NCBI GenBank assembly: GCA_905479265.1 | Contig: CAJQLX010000013.1 | Location: 50,337-114,336 of the forward strand | Direction: 5' to 3' | Length of the DNA stretch: 64,000 nucleotides | From: an uncultured Alphaproteobacteria bacterium | Lineage (GTDB): Bacteria; Pseudomonadota; Alphaproteobacteria; UBA7985 | Shown here: positions 25,432 to 34,157 of the stretch, one piece after another | Position numbering within the stretch: position 1 is the stretch's first letter | Layout: every line of letters starts with the position of its first letter | Translations under genes and position numbers: made by a program | The notes under the pieces: model-generated | The model's input: only the letters and a program-made list of their open reading frames with translations | Database searches by the model: none | What the model was told of the DNA's origin: nothing

Positions 25432-26850
25432 GTGACGATGGGTGAGATTGATTTGGTGATACGCGGGGCTCGGCTTGTGACCCCGACGGGTCTGGTTGAG
25501 GGCGATTTGGCCATCGTTGGCGACACCATTGCCGCTGTCGGCCAACCCATCACGCAGGCTCGCCACGAAATCGATGCTTCTGGTCGGTTGGTGCTTCCCG
25601 GCGGGGTCGATGCGCACGCGCACATCGAGCAAATGTCAGGCATGGGCCAATGGAACGCCGACACCTTTGAGACGGCCACGAAGTCTGCGGCGATGGGCGG
25701 CACGACAAGCGTGATCTCCTTTGCTGCGCAAGCCAGCGGCCAAAGCCTTGCCGATACCGTGACAGACTATGCCGCCCGCGCCGCGCGTGGGGCCATGATC
25801 GATCATGCCTTTCACTTGACGCTGACAGACACGGGCGTCGCTGATTTTGATACCGACTTGGGCCGGTTGATCGAAAGCGGGCATCGTTCGCTCAAGGTCT
25901 TCACCACGTACAACATCCAGCTTTCCGACGCGGAAATCCTACGGATCCTGCGTTTGGCAAAGCAGCACGGCGCAATCGTCTGCGTTCACGCTGAAAACGA
26001 CGCCATCATTGCGCAAGCCAAAGCGGACTTGCTGGCCCAAGGCAACGTCGCCCCAGCTTTCCACGCCCAGTCGCGCCCCCGCATGGCGGAAATTGAGGCG
26101 GTCGGGCGCATGTGTCGCTTTGCCGAGTACCTGAATCAACCGGTGATGCTGTTCCACATCTCCACTGCCGAAGCCATTGACATCATCGCAGACGCCAAGG
26201 CCCGAGGGGTGCCCGTTTGGGCCGAAACCTGCCCGCATTACCTGTTCATGACCGAGGACGTTCTTGAACAGCCGGGCTTGGATGGCGCAAAGTGGATGTG
26301 CTCCCCACCCCAGCGCACCGCTGCAGACCAAGAGGCGCTGTGGCATGGATTGGACGTTGACACCATCAACCTCGTCTCTTCTGACCACGCCCCCTATCGG
26401 TTCGATAAGACAGGCAAGTTGTCCGCTGGCGAAGACGCCAATTTCACCCAAATCGCCAATGGTCTGCCAGGGCTGGAAACGCGCTTGCCACTGATGTTTG
26501 ACGCGATGGTGTCCCAAGGGCGCGGCGGGCCAATGGCCTTTGCCAACCTGACCTCGACCATCCCCGCGCAGCTCTATGGCCTCCGCAATAAAGGGGCGAT
26601 CGCCGAGGGCATGGATGCTGACGTGGTAATCTGGGATCCAGAGAAAACCGTCACCTACGGCGCAAACGATCTGCACGACAATGTTGGCTATAACCCGTGG
26701 GAAGGGCGGCAGGTCCGTGGCTGGCCCGAGCGGGTTTTGCTGCGGGGTCAAACGCTGGTTGAAAATGGCGCGTTCCTTGGCACACCGGGCAGCGGCGCTT
26801 GGATCAATCGCCCCGCGATGGGCGTTCAACCAGCCTCGGGAAAAGGATGA
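25432..26850 (+). CDS. Dihydropyrimidinase / D-hydantoinase family cyclic amidohydrolase
   Basis: A 472-residue hydantoinase if the GTG at 25432 is used (AAGGGGGC ends about 8-10 bases before); the ATG at 25438 is the alternative. Metal ligands are visible: 'GVDAHAHIEQM', the carboxylated lysine in 'RSLKVFTTYN', 'VCVHAEND', 'MLFHISTAEA' and 'LVSSDHAPYRF'. The enzyme opens hydantoin or dihydropyrimidine rings to N-carbamoyl products. It overlaps the racemase gene by 4 bases (ATGA), matching hydantoin utilisation operons. The exact ring substrate is not predictable. Confidence 0.88.
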   Translation: MTMGEIDLVIRGARLVTPTGLVEGDLAIVGDTIAAVGQPITQARHEIDASGRLVLPGGVDAHAHIEQMSGMGQWNADTFETATKSAAMGGTTSVISFAAQASGQSLADTVTDYAARAARGAMIDHAFHLTLTDTGVADFDTDLGRLIESGHRSLKVFTTYNIQLSDAEILRILRLAKQHGAIVCVHAENDAIIAQAKADLLAQGNVAPAFHAQSRPRMAEIEAVGRMCRFAEYLNQPVMLFHISTAEAIDIIADAKARGVPVWAETCPHYLFMTEDVLEQPGLDGAKWMCSPPQRTAADQEALWHGLDVDTINLVSSDHAPYRFDKTGKLSAGEDANFTQIANGLPGLETRLPLMFDAMVSQGRGGPMAFANLTSTIPAQLYGLRNKGAIAEGMDADVVIWDPEKTVTYGANDLHDNVGYNPWEGRQVRGWPERVLLRGQTLVENGAFLGTPGSGAWINRPAMGVQPASGKG

Positions 26851-27536
26851 ACCGCGTGTCTCGATCACTGATCGTCATCAATCCGAATGCGTCCCAGTCC
26901 GTCACCGACGGCATTGAGAGCGCCATTAACCCCTTGCGGGGCTTTGGTGTGCCCATTCGCTGTCTGACATTGGCCGAAGGTCCGCCGGGCATTGAAAACC
27001 AGCGCCAAGCGGACCTGACCATCGCGCCCATGCTGGCGCTGGCCGCCGCACAGCAGGATGCGGCGGGCTTTGTGATCGCGTGCTTTGGTGATCCGGGCTT
27101 GCATGCTCTGCGCGACCAAACCGCCCTGCCCGTTGTCGGCATTCAGGAAGCAGCTGTCATGACGGCGCTGTCGCTGGGCCAGCGCTTTGGCGTCATTTCC
27201 ATCCTGCCCCCGTCCATCCCCCGGCACATGCGCGCCTTTGGCGCAATGGGGGTGATGGATCGACTGGCCGGCGATCGCGCGTTGGGGCTCGGGGTGTTAG
27301 AGTTGGCCGATGCGTCTAAGAGCTTGGAGGCGATGATCCGAACCGGTTTGACACTGCGGGACGAAGACGGCGCTGATGTGCTGATCACCGGGTGCGCAGG
27401 CATGGCGCATCTGCGCGAACCCCTCGAAGCCGCAACCGGCCTGCCCGTCGTTGAACCCTGTCAGGCCGCTGTGAGTCACGCGCTTGGCCTGATCGCGCTG
27501 AACCTGTCCCATCGCCCCCAAAAGTCGGAGCCCTAG
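26847..27536 (+). CDS. Asp/Glu/hydantoin racemase family protein
   Basis: A 229-residue cofactor-independent racemase. The two catalytic cysteines are visible in 'VIACFGDPGLHAL' and 'LITGCAGMAHL', and the N-terminus 'LIVINPNASQSVT' is typical of hydantoin racemases. It probably interconverts D- and L-5-substituted hydantoins for the hydantoinase encoded just upstream. The ATG at 26847 overlaps the hydantoinase stop, so the long frame beginning at 26799 is not used. The related arylmalonate decarboxylase family is a less likely alternative. Confidence 0.85.
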   Translation: MNRVSRSLIVINPNASQSVTDGIESAINPLRGFGVPIRCLTLAEGPPGIENQRQADLTIAPMLALAAAQQDAAGFVIACFGDPGLHALRDQTALPVVGIQEAAVMTALSLGQRFGVISILPPSIPRHMRAFGAMGVMDRLAGDRALGLGVLELADASKSLEAMIRTGLTLRDEDGADVLITGCAGMAHLREPLEAATGLPVVEPCQAAVSHALGLIALNLSHRPQKSEP

Positions 27537-27539
27537 CCC

Positions 27540-28457
27540 ATGCTGAACGAAACTTCTCAAGGCGTCTTTACCATCGCCGTGACCCCCTTTCTCCCCAACG
27601 GTGCGCTGGATTTTGACAGCATCGACAGCATGGTCGACGCCTATGTCGAGCGCGGCGCCACAGGGCTGACCATTTTGGGCATGATGGGTGAAGCCGGCAA
27701 ATTGTCAGCAGAGGAATCCATCGCGGTGGTCGAGCGCGTCGTGGCGCGGGCATCGGTGCCCGTGGTCGTCGGCGTCTCTGCCCCCGGTTTTGCCGCCATG
27801 TCTGCGCTGACCAAGGCTGCGATGGACACGGGCGCAGCCGGTGTGATGGTCGCCCCGCCGTCTTCATTGCGCACCGATGCGCAAATCCTCGGCTACTATC
27901 ACAGCGCCGCCGAAGCCTTGGGCGACGTTCCCTTTGTGCTGCAAGATTTTCCACTGGCAACGGGCGTACAGATGTCCACGGACGTGATCCTGAAAATCGT
28001 CGCCGATTGCCCCTCCTGCGTGATGCTCAAACACGAAGACTGGCCGGGGTTGGAAAAGATCTCCGCCCTGCGCGCTGCATCCGACCAAGGCGCGCGGCGG
28101 ATTTCGATTTTGTGTGGCAATGGTGGGCTTTATTTGCTCGAAGAAATGCTCCGCGGGGCCGATGGTGCCATGACTGGCTTTGGCTATCCTGAAATGATGG
28201 CGCAGGTCATCGCAGCGTTTCAAGGCGGGGAGATCGACCGCGCCCGTGACATCTTTGACGCTTACATGCCGATGGTGCGCTACGAGGCACAGCCCGGCAT
28301 GGGCTTGGCCATTCGCAAGCACACATTGGCCCAAGAAGGCGTCATTGCCCATCCGACGCTGCGCAAGCCCGGCGGCACGTTAACGCCATCAACCGTCGCT
28401 GAAGTCGATGAACTGGCGCGGCGACAGCGGCATAAACTGGCCAGCCTCGGCCTGTAA
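27540..28457 (+). CDS. DapA/N-acetylneuraminate lyase family aldolase
   Basis: A 305-residue class I lyase of the dihydrodipicolinate synthase superfamily. The Schiff-base lysine is K164 in 'VMLKHEDWPG'. The GxxGE motif is 'GMMGEAGKLS' without the threonines of true DapA, and the catalytic tyrosine position reads 'FVLQDFPLA' (residues 132-140), so it is not a DHDPS. It is expected to cleave or dehydrate a 2-keto acid such as a keto-deoxy sugar acid or an amino-acid-derived keto acid. It starts 3 bases after the racemase stop, in the hydantoinase operon. Confidence 0.83.
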   Translation: MLNETSQGVFTIAVTPFLPNGALDFDSIDSMVDAYVERGATGLTILGMMGEAGKLSAEESIAVVERVVARASVPVVVGVSAPGFAAMSALTKAAMDTGAAGVMVAPPSSLRTDAQILGYYHSAAEALGDVPFVLQDFPLATGVQMSTDVILKIVADCPSCVMLKHEDWPGLEKISALRAASDQGARRISILCGNGGLYLLEEMLRGADGAMTGFGYPEMMAQVIAAFQGGEIDRARDIFDAYMPMVRYEAQPGMGLAIRKHTLAQEGVIAHPTLRKPGGTLTPSTVAEVDELARRQRHKLASLGL

Positions 28458-28502
28458 AGCCCCCGTTCTCTGCATCGTCGAAGTCCTCATCAGCTCTTAG
28501 TA

Positions 28503-28570
28503 AACTCAAACCCATGAACTCTTACCCAACTCAAACCCATGAACTCGCAACAAACTCAAACCCATGAGTG
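28503..28570. repeat. Three 25-bp tandem repeats spanning the M24 gene start
   Basis: Units begin AACTCAAACCCATGA at 28503, 28528 and 28553 (the last partial). Each carries an ATG (28514, 28539, 28564). Because 25 is not a multiple of three, the three ATGs are in different frames: the first opens a 17-codon leader ending in TGA, the second is in the M24 frame, and the third stops after four codons. Confidence 0.85.
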
Positions 28571-29747
28571 TAACGTGACCGTTTTTACCCACGAAGAATT
28601 CGACGCCCGCCTGACCAAAACCCGCGCCGCCATGATCGAGCGCGGCCTTGACGGCATCGTGGTCAGCGACCCCTCCAACATGGCGTGGCTCACCGGCTAC
28701 GATGGCTGGTCGTTCTACGTGCATCAGGCGGTCATCGTCACCGCCCAGCCCCGTCCGCCCCGGTGGTGGGGGCGCGGGATGGATGCTCAGGGGGCGCGGC
28801 GGACCGTGTTCATGAGCAGCGAGCACATCCACGGCTATGACGACACTTTTGTCCAAAACCCCGACAAGCACCCCATGACCGATCTGGCCCAGCACTTAGC
28901 AGAGCTTGGGTTGAGCGAAGCGCGCGTGGGGGTAGAGATGGACAACTATTACTACTCCGCCGCCGCGCACCGAACGCTGGAAACCAGCCTACCCGCGGCC
29001 CAGTTTATCGACGCAACCGGTCTGGTGAACTGGCAGCGGGCCGTGAAATCGCCGCAAGAAATCGACTACATGCGCCGCGCTGCCGGCATCGTGCAGGCCA
29101 TGCACGCCCGCATTCTCGAAGTCGCTGAGCCAGGGATGCGAAAGAACGATCTGGTGGCCGAAATCTATGCCACCGGGATCAAAGGTGCCAACGGGCATTG
29201 GGGCGATTACCCGGCCATCGTCCCTATGGCCCCCTCAGGCATGGACGCGACCGCACCGCACCTGACATGGGACGACCGACCCTTGCAACGCGGAGAGGCA
29301 ACCTTCTTCGAAATCGCTGGCGCGCACCGTCGCTACCAATGCCCGCAGTCCCGGACATTGTTCCTCGGCCCCATCCCAGACAAATACCGCCGCGCCGAAG
29401 CGGCCGTTCTTGAAGCCGTGGAGGCCGGCTTGGCGCTGGCAAAACCCGGCAACCAAGCCCAAGACATCGCCAATGCCTTTAACGCATCCTTGAACAAAGC
29501 CGGATTTGAGAAAGACAGCCGCTGCGGCTATGCCATCGGGATCAGCTATCCACCCGACTGGGGCGAGCGGACCATTTCCTTCCGGCGCGGGGACACGACC
29601 GTGCTGGAACCGGGCATGACCTTTCACTTCATGCCCGCACTCTGGCTGGACGATGGTGGCATCGAAATCACCGAGCCGCTGCTGATCACCGACACGGGCC
29701 ACGAATGCCTGTGTTCAACGCCGCGTGCGCTTTTTGCCAAAGATTAG
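28539..29747 (+). CDS. M24-family pseudopeptidase, ectoine hydrolase (DoeA)/creatinase-like
   Basis: A 402-residue pita-bread-fold protein. 'TGYDGWSFYVHQAVIV', 'GRGMDAQGARRTVFM' and 'PHLTWDDRPLQRGEATFFE' strongly resemble DoeA/EutD ectoine hydrolases, and creatinase is a more distant relative. The metallopeptidase ligands are missing: the usual D-x-G, sDxTRT, GHGxG and EPG blocks read 'FEIAG', 'CPQSRT', 'GYAIG' and 'HFMPA'. It therefore probably hydrolyses a cyclic or guanidino C-N bond without metal. The start is uncertain: ATG 28539 lies in a triplicated 25-bp repeat and GTG 28575 is an alternative. No doeB partner is visible. Confidence 0.8.
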   Translation: MNSQQTQTHECNVTVFTHEEFDARLTKTRAAMIERGLDGIVVSDPSNMAWLTGYDGWSFYVHQAVIVTAQPRPPRWWGRGMDAQGARRTVFMSSEHIHGYDDTFVQNPDKHPMTDLAQHLAELGLSEARVGVEMDNYYYSAAAHRTLETSLPAAQFIDATGLVNWQRAVKSPQEIDYMRRAAGIVQAMHARILEVAEPGMRKNDLVAEIYATGIKGANGHWGDYPAIVPMAPSGMDATAPHLTWDDRPLQRGEATFFEIAGAHRRYQCPQSRTLFLGPIPDKYRRAEAAVLEAVEAGLALAKPGNQAQDIANAFNASLNKAGFEKDSRCGYAIGISYPPDWGERTISFRRGDTTVLEPGMTFHFMPALWLDDGGIEITEPLLITDTGHECLCSTPRALFAKD

Positions 29748-29762
29748 AGGACGTACAACACC

Positions 29763-30386
29763 ATGAGCAAAACAATCGAGTTCTTCTTCGACCTGTCCTC
29801 GCCTTGGACCTGCTTGGCCTTTCACCGCATCCAGCCTGTGTTGGCTGAAACCGGGGCCAGCTTGCGCCTTCGTCCGTTTTTGGTGGGCGGGGTGCACAAT
29901 CAAGTCAACGCACGCTTCGTCGAATCCCGAACCAATGACATCACCGCGCCAAAGTGGCTGCACAGTGGGCGCGCGCTGATGGACTGGGCCGCGTTTTCCG
30001 GCGTAACGATGAATTTCCCCAGCAAGCACCACCCCTTGCGCTCCGTCCACGCCATGCGTGTGTGTTGCCAGCTGGAGCAAGACCAGCCAGCCCTGCACCG
30101 CTTTGCCCAAGCGAGCTTTGACGCCTACTTCACCGACATGCGCAACCTCGACGATCCAGCAGAGCTCATGGCGATAGCCTCAGCCTGCGGATTGGATGGC
30201 GAAGCACTGGCCAAAGGCACGCAGGAACAGAGCTGCAAAGATCACCTGCGCGCCAATACCGAAGAAGCGATCGAGCGCGGTGCTTTCGGCTCGCCCTCAA
30301 TCTTCGTTCCAACGGCCAAGGGCGAGCGGCTCTATTTCGGCAACGACCAACTCCCCTTGGTCAAATGGGCGATTGAGACCCTGTAA
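29763..30386 (+). CDS. DsbA-like thioredoxin-fold protein (HCCA isomerase / kappa-GST type)
   Basis: A 207-residue protein of the 2-hydroxychromene-2-carboxylate isomerase family. The active-site region 'FFFDLSSPWTCLAFHRIQ' carries the Ser-Pro pair that replaces the CxxC of DsbA. The C-terminal glutathione-binding region is 'AIERGAFGSPSIFVPTAKG'. Such enzymes are glutathione-dependent isomerases or transferases. It follows the M24 gene by 15 bases and ends the hydantoinase operon. Substrate unknown. Confidence 0.8.
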   Translation: MSKTIEFFFDLSSPWTCLAFHRIQPVLAETGASLRLRPFLVGGVHNQVNARFVESRTNDITAPKWLHSGRALMDWAAFSGVTMNFPSKHHPLRSVHAMRVCCQLEQDQPALHRFAQASFDAYFTDMRNLDDPAELMAIASACGLDGEALAKGTQEQSCKDHLRANTEEAIERGAFGSPSIFVPTAKGERLYFGNDQLPLVKWAIETL

Positions 30387-30845
30387 GCCAAAGACAAGCC
30401 TTCGCCGCACAGGCACTGAACGTGCCATTAAAACTGCGGTTCAGCTCGCCTGAACCGCTGCCACGTGGCGAACGTAGGGGTGTCGGGGGCAAGGCTGGCG
30501 CGCAGCGCCATCGTCGGAGACGACGCGAAGCGGCCTTGCGCACGGAGGGGACGACGTCACCTGATCAAAGTTAATGAGGAGACGAAACCCCTCCAAAACC
30601 GCACTGGGTCAAGGCAATCGCTCCAAGTGTCCAGCCACGTGACTCCAAGCCTGCCTGTCGATTGGTTGGTTTGACTTTGGATAATGCTCAGATTTTGGGC
30701 TGTTTTCGCGTCCCTTCCTGCATAAAATTGTCCACTGCCTATTTTTTAGCGCCTTAAAATTAGGCATTTGGTGGCGCGACACTTTGCTCAGCAATCGTTT
30801 GCATTCCTCTCTTACTCGCATCGTGTGTTTGGGAGTTGAGTGTTT
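30387..30845. other. Intergenic region upstream of polyamine-type ABC operon
   Basis: No convincing gene is seen in these 459 bases. A perfect 9-bp hairpin, GCGGTTCAG (30436-30444) with CTGAACCGC (30450-30458), may end or stabilise the upstream transcript, although no T-run follows. A second inverted repeat, TGCCTA (30736-30741) with TAGGCA (30761-30766), lies in an AT-rich part about 80-110 bases before the ABC start and may be part of its promoter or operator. The middle is GC-rich with several short stems. Confidence 0.55.
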
Positions 30846-31907
30846 GTGTCAGAACTAAAAGGTCATATCAGCGCAAAGAGCCTCACGAAGGCTTTTGGCT
30901 CCGCTCTCGCGGTTGACGACGTTGATTTTACCATTCCAGCCGGCAGCTATTGTTGCTTACTCGGGCCGTCAGGGTGCGGGAAGACAACGTCGCTGAGAAT
31001 GATCTCCGGCCACGACACGCAAACGAGCGGTTCCATCGCCATCGATGACCGCGATTTGGGCACCATCCCGCCGGCTCAGCGCCCGACGGCCATGATGTTT
31101 CAAAACTATGCGCTCTTCCCGCACATGACCGTTGAGGACAACATCGCCTTTTCCCTCCGCGTTAAAGGGTCCGACAAAGCGGTCCGGCGACAGCGCGCAG
31201 GACATTTGCTGGAAATGGTGGAGTTGACCGACTTCGCCCAGCGCAAGCCCAATGAGCTCTCCGGTGGCCAACAGCAGCGCGTTGCGCTGGCACGGGCGCT
31301 GATGATGAACCCGAGCGTCCTTGCGCTTGATGAACCGCTCTCCGCGCTGGATCCCTTCCTCCGCCTGAAGGTTCGGGCCGAGCTGAAGGCTTTGCAGCGG
31401 CGATTGGGAATCACCTTCCTGCACGTCACCCACTCCCAGTCTGAAGCTCTGGCACTGGCCGATCAGATCATCCTGATGAACTCCGGCAAGCTTGAGCAGG
31501 TTGGCACGGCCGAGGATCTCTACCACCGTCCCGAGACCGCTTTTGCGGCACAGTTTATGGGCGTGCAAAACGTCTTCCGTGCCGACGGCGTTCAATCCGG
31601 GGCCGAAATGCGGATTTTCCGGCCCGATGGGGGGCAAGCGGGCGGCGCACTGTATCGCGCCCCAATTGATGCGTTCAGCTTTACTGCCGGGGAAACCCCC
31701 GCAAACGCTGGCCCCGCAACACCGGCGAAGGTGTCTGCGATCGAATACGCTGGTGACCACCTGTCGCTTACCGTCGACACCCAACCGGGCGACGTGGGTT
31801 TAAAGGTCCAAGTGCCGCTGGAGGCCGCTGCCATGAACCCGCCTGTCTTTGACCAGGTCGGCACCCTTACCATTAAGCCGGAGAGCTTGGTCGAACTTAC
31901 TCGCTGA
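30846..31907 (+). CDS. Polyamine/spermidine-type ABC transporter ATP-binding protein (PotA-like)
   Basis: A 353-residue ABC ATPase. Walker A is 'GPSGCGKTTSLRMI', the signature is 'LSGGQQQRVALARAL' and Walker B is 'VLALDEPLSALD'. A C-terminal TOBE domain covers the last ~110 residues. The GTG at 30846 is preferred because GGGAG lies 10 bases before it; a GTG at 30840 is in frame but too close. It powers the permeases encoded downstream. Confidence 0.88.
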   Translation: MSELKGHISAKSLTKAFGSALAVDDVDFTIPAGSYCCLLGPSGCGKTTSLRMISGHDTQTSGSIAIDDRDLGTIPPAQRPTAMMFQNYALFPHMTVEDNIAFSLRVKGSDKAVRRQRAGHLLEMVELTDFAQRKPNELSGGQQQRVALARALMMNPSVLALDEPLSALDPFLRLKVRAELKALQRRLGITFLHVTHSQSEALALADQIILMNSGKLEQVGTAEDLYHRPETAFAAQFMGVQNVFRADGVQSGAEMRIFRPDGGQAGGALYRAPIDAFSFTAGETPANAGPATPAKVSAIEYAGDHLSLTVDTQPGDVGLKVQVPLEAAAMNPPVFDQVGTLTIKPESLVELTR

Positions 31908-31983
31908 CCGCGCGCCCTCGGCTTTTTTTTGTAACGTAGTCCTGTAGTCCCGTTCCCCACCAACATTTTCGGAGGACTGCATC

Positions 31984-33246
31984 ATGCAATCTTTGTCTCG
32001 TCGTAAGCTTCTCAAAGCCGGTGCTGCTGGCGCTGGTTTGGCCATTGGTTCCAGCCTCGCTGCCCCATTTGTTCACGCACAGGGCGCTGTCACGCTGCGC
32101 CAGTTTGGTACCGGTGTATCAAACATCAACATCATTGCGGAGCAGGCGAAAGCTGACCTTGGCATTAACATCGAGATGACCGCGCTGGATACAGACACCA
32201 CCGCCCAGCGTATCGTCACCCAGCCCAAGGGCTTTGATATCGCCGATATCGAGTATTTCACGGTCAAGAAGGTTTGGGGTGCTGGCAACATGCAGCCCAT
32301 GGACACCTCTCGGATCGACAACTACGACTCAATCGTAGGCCTATTTAAAAACGGTAAACTGACCCCGGAAAGCGTTATCGCTCAAGGCACCGCGCCGCAC
32401 ACCGTAGGGTTTGTTGAAAAAGCTGGCGACAAGGGCTTTGCGAGCGAAGAAACCGGTCTGATGACGCTGGTTCCAACCATCTACAACGCTGACACCTTGG
32501 GCATTCGCCCCGATTTGGTTGGTCGCGACATCACCTCTTGGGCCGATCTGCTGTCTTCTGATTTCACGGGCAAGGCATCGACCCTCGACATCGCATCCAT
32601 TGGCATGATGGACGCTGCGATGGTCTGTGAAGCGATGGGTCTGGTCTCTTACGGCGACAAGGGCAACATGACCCCCGCTGAGATTGACGCGACCATGAAG
32701 GTCTTTACCGAAGCGAAAAAAGACGGCCAGTTCCGGGCGTTTTGGAAGAACTTCGATGAGTCTGTGAACCTCATGTCCTCGGGCGAAGTTGTGATCCAGT
32801 CCATGTGGTCTCCAGCGGTGACAAAAGTCCGCTCGCTGGGCATTCCGTGTACCTACCAGCCACTGAAAGAGGGCTATCGTTCCTGGGGTGGCGGCTTGGG
32901 TCTGTCCGCCGGTCTGGAAGGTCGCGAACTGGATGCGGCTTACGAATACATCAACTGGTACATGAGTGGCTGGGTATCCTCCGTTCTCATGCGTCAGGGT
33001 TACTACTCTGCTGTTCCAACCCTTGCTGAAGAATACATGTCGCCTGACGAGTGGGGCTTCTGGTTCGAAGGCAAATCGGCTGGCGGTGATATCAGCGATC
33101 CGTTCGGTAACGTCATGGAGCCTGCGGGCGCTGTGCGTGACGGCGGTTCGTTCTACGACCGTATGGGCGGCGTTGTGGTCTGGAACTCTGTCATGGACGA
33201 GAACCGCTACATGGTCCGCAAGTGGAACGAGTTCATCGCGGCTTAG
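31984..33246 (+). CDS. Tat-exported extracellular solute-binding protein (PotD/family 1 type)
   Basis: A 420-residue binding protein. The signal peptide contains the twin-arginine motif 'SRRKLLK' and ends near 'AAPFVHAQG' (residue ~36), so it is probably exported folded. Mature sequence blocks such as 'WGAGNMQPMDTSRIDNYDS' and 'SWADLLSSDFTGKAS' fit the PotD/spermidine-putrescine-type family. GGAGG lies 8 bases before the ATG. Two permease genes follow directly. Confidence 0.87.
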   Translation: MQSLSRRKLLKAGAAGAGLAIGSSLAAPFVHAQGAVTLRQFGTGVSNINIIAEQAKADLGINIEMTALDTDTTAQRIVTQPKGFDIADIEYFTVKKVWGAGNMQPMDTSRIDNYDSIVGLFKNGKLTPESVIAQGTAPHTVGFVEKAGDKGFASEETGLMTLVPTIYNADTLGIRPDLVGRDITSWADLLSSDFTGKASTLDIASIGMMDAAMVCEAMGLVSYGDKGNMTPAEIDATMKVFTEAKKDGQFRAFWKNFDESVNLMSSGEVVIQSMWSPAVTKVRSLGIPCTYQPLKEGYRSWGGGLGLSAGLEGRELDAAYEYINWYMSGWVSSVLMRQGYYSAVPTLAEEYMSPDEWGFWFEGKSAGGDISDPFGNVMEPAGAVRDGGSFYDRMGGVVVWNSVMDENRYMVRKWNEFIAA

Positions 33247-33254
33247 GGCAGCAA

Positions 33255-34154
33255 ATGACCTCGAACCCAACCACCATAAGCACGGGCATGCCACCGCGTC
33301 CTTCGTTCTGGGCGCGGTTGCAGGGGGGGCTTCTCGCCCTCCCACTCGCCTTGGTTTTGCTGACATTCCTTGCGGTGCCGGTGGGCATTGTCGTGGCTGT
33401 GAGCTTTTGGGATTACAATGACTGGGAAGTCATCCCAGACTTTGTCACCTTCAACTACGTCGAGCTGTTTACCAGTCGGCTGACCTATATTCTCTACGCC
33501 AAAACCCTGAAATTCGCCTTTCTGGTGTGGGCCTGTACCCTCGTGATTGGCGTCATGGTCGCCTATGTGCTGACCTTCCGCATTCGCAGCACCAAATGGC
33601 AGATCGTGCTGTTTCTGGTCTGCACAATTCCGTTCTGGACCTCCAATATCATTCGCATGATTGCTTGGATTCCGGTCTTGGGCCGTCACGGTCTGGTCAA
33701 CGGTTTCCTCGAGCAAACCGGCCTGATCGGCAGTCCCATTGAATGGCTGCTCTATTCGGAATTCGCCGTCATCCTCGCTTTTGTCCACCTTTACGCCCTG
33801 TTTATGGTGGTTCCCGTTTTCAACTCCATGGCGCGCATCGACACCAGTTTGCTCGAAGCCGCGCGCGACGCCGGAGCCAGCGGGATTCAAACGTTCTTTA
33901 TGGTCATCTTGCCGTTGTGCCGCCCCGGTATGGCGATTGGCAGCATCTTTGTTGTCGCGCTGGTTATGGGGGACTTTGTGACCGTGAAAATGATGTCTGG
34001 CGGCCAAGCGGCCTCCGTCGGGGTCGCGCTGCGCAACGAAATTGCGCTGCTGCAATATCCGCCCGCCAGCGCCGCCGCCGTCATCCTGCTGCTGTTCGTT
34101 TTGGCCATGATTTATGGGCTGACACGCATCGTTGATATCAGAAAGGAGCTTTGA
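33255..34154 (+). CDS. Polyamine-type ABC transporter permease (PotB-like)
   Basis: A 299-residue inner-membrane protein with a first membrane segment at residues ~20-45 ('LALPLALVLLTFLAVPVG') and about five more. The coupling loop 'IDTSLLEAARDAGASGIQTF' carries the EAA motif. The ATG at 33255 is chosen over the frame start at 33222, which lies inside the binding-protein gene. The PotC-like gene begins 3 bases after its stop. Confidence 0.87.
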   Translation: MTSNPTTISTGMPPRPSFWARLQGGLLALPLALVLLTFLAVPVGIVVAVSFWDYNDWEVIPDFVTFNYVELFTSRLTYILYAKTLKFAFLVWACTLVIGVMVAYVLTFRIRSTKWQIVLFLVCTIPFWTSNIIRMIAWIPVLGRHGLVNGFLEQTGLIGSPIEWLLYSEFAVILAFVHLYALFMVVPVFNSMARIDTSLLEAARDAGASGIQTFFMVILPLCRPGMAIGSIFVVALVMGDFVTVKMMSGGQAASVGVALRNEIALLQYPPASAAAVILLLFVLAMIYGLTRIVDIRKEL

Positions 34155-34157
34155 GCC

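Noticed and set aside
27540..28457. Lysine biosynthesis DapA
   Set aside because: The catalytic tyrosine and threonine positions are replaced and the context is catabolic.
28539..29747. Complete ectoine degradation cluster
   Set aside because: Only a DoeA-like protein is present; DoeB-, DoeC- and DoeD-like genes and an AsnC-type regulator are not seen.
30387..30845. Small RNA or tRNA gene in the 459-base gap
   Set aside because: No cloverleaf or clear promoter-terminator pair could be found by eye; only isolated stems.
31908..31983. Terminator at the T-run (31922-31929) after the PotA-like gene
   Set aside because: No stable stem precedes the eight T residues, and the binding-protein gene follows in the same operon.
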